DNA from: an uncultured Actinomycetes bacterium
Lineage (GTDB): Bacteria; Actinomycetota; CALGFH01
Assembly: GCA_937881255.1 (NCBI GenBank)
Contig: CALGFH010000079.1
Location: 1-14,789 of the forward strand
Length of the DNA: 14,789 nt
Reading direction: 5' to 3'
The notes beneath the pieces were generated by a model. The model was not told the DNA's origin, did no database searches, and saw only the letters and a program-made list of their open reading frames with translations. Position 1 is the stretch's first letter. Each line of letters opens with the position of its first letter. The translations under genes and the position numbers were made by a program. Of the stretch, positions 6,911 through 12,300 are shown in pieces.

Positions 6911-7001
6911 CTCCTTTGCCGGCCGAGGCTCGTGGTTCACCCCACCGTCGGAGAATCCACCTGGGCCGTCCCCGATTCCCACCGGCTCATCCGGCCGGCA
7001 A
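6911..7001 (-). promoter_or_regulatory. Long-range inverted repeat bracketing the EAL-membrane protein junction
   Basis: In the leftward transcript TTGCCGGCC (7001-6993), within the last codons of the EAL gene, is perfectly complementary to GGCCGGCAA (6924-6916). The second arm overlaps the first bases of the AAAGGAG Shine-Dalgarno site (6917-6911) of the membrane protein gene. The arms are 68 bases apart and enclose nearly the whole intergenic region. Pairing could couple translation of the second gene to ribosomes finishing the first. GC-rich arms make chance occurrence possible. Confidence 0.35.
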
Positions 7002-8105
7002 CCCCTGCCGATAGGAGCGGTCGGCGGCCGGGCGGGCCATGGCCCTGGCCACCACCGCCTCCGGGGCGGCCGACGGCCGGGTCTTGAGCACGGTCCGCTT
7101 GGGCTGGCCCCGCCCGGCCGCGCAGGCCCGGTCGACCAGCCCGACCGGCCGCGTCCAGTCGTCGAGCATCACCACCACGTCCAGCTCGCGGTCGGCCTCG
7201 AACCAGCGGGCGGCCGCGGCCACGGCCTCGCCGGCCCTGACCGCCGGGGCGTCGACCGTGAGCCCGACGACGCTGTCCCCGAACGTCTGGGCGGTCTGCC
7301 GGTCGCGGATGGTGGCGGCCAGCCCGTCGGGCAGGGCCGCCCACGGCTCGGCCGGCCGCCCGAGCAGGTAGCCCTGGGCCAGCGGGACCCGGAGGCGGAC
7401 GAGCGACTCCAGCTCGGCCATGCGCTCGACCCCCTCGGCCAGCACCCAGGCGTCGAGCTGGCCGGTGAAGCGGCCCAGCATCTCGATCAGGGCCGCCTTG
7501 GCCGGGTCGCGGTCGCAGCCGGCGACCAGCGCCCGGTCCAGCTTGACCAGGTCGGGACGGAGCAGCATCAGGTGCTGCAGCCCGGCATAGCCGGTCCCGG
7601 CGTCGTCCACGGCCAGCTTGGCGTCGCGCAGGCGCAGCTCGGCCACGGCCGCGACCAGCGTCGGGTAGTCGGCCACCGGGCGGTGCTCGGTCAGCTCGAT
7701 CACCACCCCGGCCAGGGTCGGGGCGGCGGACAGGGCCCGCTGGACCGGCTCGGTGACCAGGTGGTTGGGATCCAGGTTGACGGTCAGTAAGCAGTTCGGG
7801 GGCAGCTCCGGGCGCAGCCCGGCGACCCGTTCCAGGACCCGGGCGTCCAGCTCGGCACCGAGCCCGTGCCGCCCCGCGGCCTCGAACCAGACGTCGGGCC
7901 CGGCGTCTGGCGGCCCGGCGAAGCGGGACAGGGCCTCGTAGCCGGCCACCGTCCCCCGCTGGAGGTCGACCACCGGCTGGAAGGCCAGCCGGTGGCGCGA
8001 CGGGTCGGCCAGGACCCCGGCCACGGCCTCGGCCCAGCCGGGGCCCAGGTCACCTGGCGGGGCCGAGGTGACGGTCGGGACTGCCGGTCGGTCAGCTGGG
8101 GACAT
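6987..8105 (-). CDS. EAL-domain c-di-GMP phosphodiesterase with degenerate C-terminal CBS region
   Basis: A 372-residue cytoplasmic protein without membrane segments. Residues about 35-265 form an EAL domain that should hydrolyse cyclic di-GMP to pGpG. The catalytic set looks complete: E57 (YEAL), N110 (LTVNLDP), E137 (VIELTE), D167-D168 (DDAGTGYAG), K188 (LVKLD), E224 (AEGVE) and Q244 (AQGYLLGRP). The remaining ~100 residues look like one CBS-type unit (TVDAPAVRAGEAVAAAARWF then RPVGLVDRA) and the start of a second (ARAMARPAADRSY) that stops abruptly, whereas relatives often carry a full CBS pair and a GGDEF domain. The ATG lacks a strong Shine-Dalgarno site, so the start is moderately certain. 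It lies 54 bases after the SMP-30-like gene and 86 bases before the membrane protein. Confidence 0.92.
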   Translation of the reverse strand: MSPADRPAVPTVTSAPPGDLGPGWAEAVAGVLADPSRHRLAFQPVVDLQRGTVAGYEALSRFAGPPDAGPDVWFEAAGRHGLGAELDARVLERVAGLRPELPPNCLLTVNLDPNHLVTEPVQRALSAAPTLAGVVIELTEHRPVADYPTLVAAVAELRLRDAKLAVDDAGTGYAGLQHLMLLRPDLVKLDRALVAGCDRDPAKAALIEMLGRFTGQLDAWVLAEGVERMAELESLVRLRVPLAQGYLLGRPAEPWAALPDGLAATIRDRQTAQTFGDSVVGLTVDAPAVRAGEAVAAAARWFEADRELDVVVMLDDWTRPVGLVDRACAAGRGQPKRTVLKTRPSAAPEAVVARAMARPAADRSYRQGLPAG

Positions 8106-8159
8106 GGGCGCTCGGAGTACAGGTCGGCGCCTGTCCCCGGCACCTGAATCCCCGGGAGG

Positions 8160-9098
8160 TCAGCCCACCCGGACGATGTCGTAGCGGGCCGGCTGCGGGT
8201 CGGTGGTGCCGAAACGGGCGTTGACCGCGTACAGGCGGCCGTCCTGGAGGGCGATGGTGGTCGGGACGTCGAAGTCGGGATCGGTGATTGTGGTCACCAG
8301 CCGACCCCGGTCGAGCGACCGGTCGAGCTTGACCACGGCGATCTCGTTCCGCTGGTTCCGGACCACGAACAGCACCCGCCCGATCAGCAGCAGGCCGTCG
8401 CCGTTGGTCAGGCTGGCCCCGCCCAGGTCGACCTGGCGGGTCACGCCGGTGCGGGGGTTGATCCGGAACAGCAGGCCGGTGTTGGACTGCACGGCCAGCA
8501 GGGCCCGGCCGCCGCGGGCGGCGGCGATGCCGTTGAGGTTGAACCCGGTGGTGTACTGGAGGTCGCCGGTCAGGGGCAGGACCCGGACCTTGCCCTGGCC
8601 GGGCAGCCGGCCGCCCCGGCCGAACGGCACGACGTACAGCTGCTGGTTCAGCGAGTCGGTGAAGTAGGCGGCCTTGTGGGTCACGGCCACGTCGTTGACG
8701 AAGGTGGCGGCGGTGCCCTCGGGGGTGAGCTGGTAGCTGGCCAGGTCCTCGCCGGTCCGGGCGTCGTAGACGAACGCCATCCCGGTGGGACCGCCGGCCA
8801 CGAACAGCCGGTTGCGCTTGTCCACCTTGATGCCGATGGCGGCGCGGCCCTCCCGCCCCTCGACCAGCACCTCGCCTTCGCCGGTCCTGGCGTCGGCCTT
8901 CCAGATGGCCCCGGTCGGGATCGAGCCGACGTACAGCGAGCTGCCGCGGCCGGCGGCGATGCCCTCGGGCTGCCAGCCGTCGGGCAGGCGGATGAGGTCG
9001 GGGAAGGTGGCCGCCCCGGCCGTCGCCGGGACGAGGGCGACCAGCGCCATCAGGAGCAGGACGAGCAGGCGGCGTGCGGACGGAGCTCTGGAGATCAT
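8160..9098 (-). CDS. Secreted SMP-30/gluconolactonase-like beta-propeller protein
   Basis: A 312-residue exported protein. The start at 9098 is preferred to an in-frame ATG at 9191 because GGGAGG lies about five bases upstream and a signal peptide begins at once (ISRAPSARRLLVLLLMALV, cleavage near ATAGAA at 25-30). The mature part has repeated beta-propeller blades of the SMP-30/NHL type: FPDLIRLPDGWQPEGIA, SLYVGSIPTGAIWKADARTG, AAIGIKVDKRNRLFVAGG, TFVNDVAVTHKAAYFTDS, FNLNGIAAARGGRALLAVQS and LTNGDGLLLIGRVLFVVRNQ. Actinobacterial relatives are often labelled gluconolactonase or, without basis, superoxide dismutase; I see no lactonase metal site that I can certify. It is the first gene of the leftward cluster and is divergent from the large surface protein gene. 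Confidence 0.85.
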   Translation of the reverse strand: MISRAPSARRLLVLLLMALVALVPATAGAATFPDLIRLPDGWQPEGIAAGRGSSLYVGSIPTGAIWKADARTGEGEVLVEGREGRAAIGIKVDKRNRLFVAGGPTGMAFVYDARTGEDLASYQLTPEGTAATFVNDVAVTHKAAYFTDSLNQQLYVVPFGRGGRLPGQGKVRVLPLTGDLQYTTGFNLNGIAAARGGRALLAVQSNTGLLFRINPRTGVTRQVDLGGASLTNGDGLLLIGRVLFVVRNQRNEIAVVKLDRSLDRGRLVTTITDPDFDVPTTIALQDGRLYAVNARFGTTDPQPARYDIVRVG

Positions 9099-9359
9099 CG
9101 GTCCTCCCGGTCGCGGCGGCACAAACGGCCCAAATCCGGTTGAGCCTGCAACCAACGGGATAAGGAGGGGATAAGCAGGCCGCTTCCCCATGGTTGCCCT
9201 ACCCGGGCTACTGCCGATGCATGATCCGGGCGTGCAACAGCCTCCTTAGCCTCATGTGGACCGTCCAGCAAAGCGACCGTCCATCAGGGAGACCACGTGC
9301 CAAGCGCCAGGATTCACAGCACGCGCGGCTCTGCAAGGCGAGATCTTGGGGGGAACCAC
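9099..9359. promoter_or_regulatory. Divergent regulatory region, 261 bases
   Basis: No gene is seen here. On the side of the SMP-30-like gene there is an inverted repeat GGTTG-N6-CAACC (9139-9154) and a direct repeat GGGATAAG at 9157-9164 and 9168-9175, spaced 11 bases or one helical turn. On the side of the large gene GACCGTCCA is repeated at 9259-9267 and 9275-9283, spaced 16 bases. A G-rich ribosome site (GGGGGGAA, 9348-9355) precedes the ATG at 9360. No convincing -35/-10 pair was found for either direction, so promoter positions remain open. Confidence 0.5.
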
Positions 9360-12300
9360 ATGCGCGCGCGCAAGAACGTAGTCGGGCTGGTCCTGAGGAC
9401 CTTGATCGTGGCCCTGGGATTGTCGGTCCTGACGGTCACGCCGGCCGCAGCCGCCGACGTCATCAGTTTCCGGGCTTCGGCACAGTCGGCCGCTACCCAG
9501 ACCACGCACCGGGTGACGATCCCAACCACCGTGCGGGAGACCGACGCCCTGCTCCTCTTCGTGACCGGCAACAGGGCCAACCCGGTCGCCGCGACGCCCA
9601 CCGGATGGACCAGGGTCGGAAGCCGGCTGGACACCGACACGGAGACCATCCTGTACAGCAAGGTGGCGGCAGCCAACGACGCTGGGCGTAGCCAGGCCGT
9701 CGTCTTCACCGCGTCCACCAAGGCCACCCTGACGCTGCTCGCCTATGACGGCACCGCGGCCGACCCGATCGGCACCTTCGCCTCGGCCGCAGAGACGGTG
9801 ACCCGGACCACCCACACGACACCGGGCGCCAGCGTCTCGACCGCCGGTTCATGGGTCGTGTCCTACTGGGCGGACAAGTCCTCCGCCACCACCGGCTGGA
9901 CCCTCCCGGCGGGCCAGACCCAGCGCAGCAGTTCCGTCGGCATCGGCGATGGACGCATCACCTCCGTGGCATCCGACCAGAACGGACCGGCGCCGGTCGG
10001 CGCGTCGCCCCCCCGCACCGCCACGGCGAGTGCCTCGTCCGGCAAGGCGACGATGTGGACGGTCGTGCTCGTACCCGACCCGGACACTGGTCCGAACGTG
10101 GCCCCCGTCGCGTCGTTCACGGCGACCTGTCCACAGCTGACCTGCACGCTGGACGCCTCAGCTTCGACCGACACAGCGCCAGGCACCATCGCGTCCTACG
10201 CCTGGAACTTCGGTGACGGCTCCACGGGCACCGGCGTGACGACGACCCACACCTACGCCAGCGCTGGTCCGCGGACGGTCACGCTCACGGTCACGGACAA
10301 CCAGGGACTGGGATCTGCTCCGACCACGCGCACGGTCAACCCGACCGCACCTCCGGCCACATCGCTCGGGCACAACCGTCTCGTCCCGGACAAGCCGCGG
10401 ACCAACACCCCCCGCATCAGCAGCGGCGAGATCTGGGACATCGAGGTTGTCCCGCAGCTGAACCGGGTGTTCATCGCCGGCGGCTTCACCTCGCTGGCGA
10501 ACACCGTCGCCCCCACCACGACGATCAACCAGCCGTACCTGGCGAGCTACAACCTCAACACCGGGCTGATCGACACGAACTTCCGGCCCACCTTCGGCGG
10601 CGGCAGCGTCAGGGCTGTCGAGGCAACGCCTGACGGCACGAAGCTCTTCGTCGCGGGCGACTTCAACACCGTCGGCGGAGTAGCCCGACAGAAGGTGGCC
10701 AGCCTCAACCTCACGACCGGTGCACCGATCAGCACGTTCGACTTCACGCGGAGCACCAACAACCCGGCGACCGCGCTGGCGGCCACCAACTCGACCCTGT
10801 ACGTGGGCGGCAGGTTCAGCCGGATCAACGGACAGCTGCGCACCGGCCTCGCTGCCGTGAACACGGCTTCCGGTGCTGTCGACATGTCCTTCGACAACCA
10901 GCTCTCCGGCGGCATCGGCGTCAATGGTCAGCTCGGGGTGCCCCAGCTCAAGCTCACGCACGACCAGAGCAAGCTGCTTGTCGTGCACACCGGTCGGCAG
11001 ATCGACGGCCAGGACCGCTACGGGATGGGCATCATCGACACGTCGAGCAAGGAGCTCCTCCCCTGGCGTAGCCGGCTGTGGGACGACAACCTGGCCCGCG
11101 TCGGCGGCGTCACGCGCATCTACGGCGGCGACATCGCCCCCGACGACTCGTACTTCGTGGTCACCAGCGGATCGGGCGGCGACTTGCCGCCGATCAGCGA
11201 CACCGCGGTCGCCTACCCGCTCACGGACGCCTCGCTGACCGACTCGGACGTGCAGCCGCGCTGGATCAGCCGGCATTTCGACAGCATCTACTCGGTGGCG
11301 ATCACTGAGGTTGCGGTCTACGTCGGTGGACACTTCGGGTTCATCGAGTCCCCGACGTCCGACGACCCGTGGCCAGGTCTCGACAACGTCGGCTACGGCA
11401 CCGGGCAGGGCCTGGCCGGCTATGGCCTCGGTGACCAGGTGGTCCGTCGGGACCACCTGGCGGCGATCTCCCCCACGACCGGCAAGGCGCTGGAGTGGTA
11501 CTCCATCTCCAACTCGTTCGAGGGCGACAAAGCCATGGAGGCCACCCCCCGTGGCCTGTTCGTCGGCGGCGACGGCCAGTACAAGGGCGGCGTGCAGACC
11601 GGACGCGTCGGTTTCTACGACTTCAACTCGGTACCGTTCCCGGCGCCGGCTCCCGACACGACGATCACGGCCCCGATCGAGGGCCGGGTCGTCGCCAACA
11701 ACGCGCCGTTCGAGATCACCGGAACCGCGCGGGTCGCGACCGGAACCGTCGGCCGGGTCCAGGTGCAGATCCAGGACCGCGACAGCCGCCAGTACCTCCA
11801 GGACAACGGCACTGCCTTCACGACGACGTTCGGCGCCACCAACAGCCTGAACGCCACCCTGGACCCGGGCAGCGGGACGACTCGGACGTGGAGGATCTCG
11901 GCCACAATCGCCACGAACCGCAACCTGCGGGTCATGGCGCAGGCGTTCACTGCGCCCACCGGCGGCACGGGCGACACGACCAAGGCAACCAAGATGATCG
12001 AGTCGTTCAGCACCGAGGACCAGACGCCCACGACGTCCATCAACGGCCCGAGCGGCAGCGTCGTGGCCTCGACGACGTTCACCATGACCGGCACCGCCAA
12101 CGACGACAAGGGCGTGAACTCGCTGTCGTTCTGGTTCCGCGACGAGCAGAACCGCTACCTGCAGAACGACGGGACCGTGGATGACATCTTCAACACGTTC
12201 CGCGGCACGCCCGACGTCATCGGAGCCACGTCGGCCACCTGGTCCTACGAGGTCACCTTGCCGCACGAGGGGACGTGGCGCGGCAGTGCCACGGCCACAG

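Noticed and set aside
8134..8155. TCCCCGG direct repeat (8134-8140 and 8149-8155) upstream of the EAL gene
   Set aside because: Seven GC-rich bases repeated once is expected by chance in DNA of this composition, and no promoter elements accompany it.
9099..9191. Upstream in-frame ATG of the SMP-30-like gene
   Set aside because: The start at 9098 has a strong GGGAGG site and an immediate signal peptide; the extension has neither.
9300..9360. A c-di-AMP (ydaO-type) or c-di-GMP riboswitch before the surface protein gene, prompted by GGGGGGAACCAC and GCAAAGC
   Set aside because: These short matches lack the surrounding conserved stems of either class; the G-run is adequately explained as a ribosome-binding site. 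A covariance-model scan would settle it.
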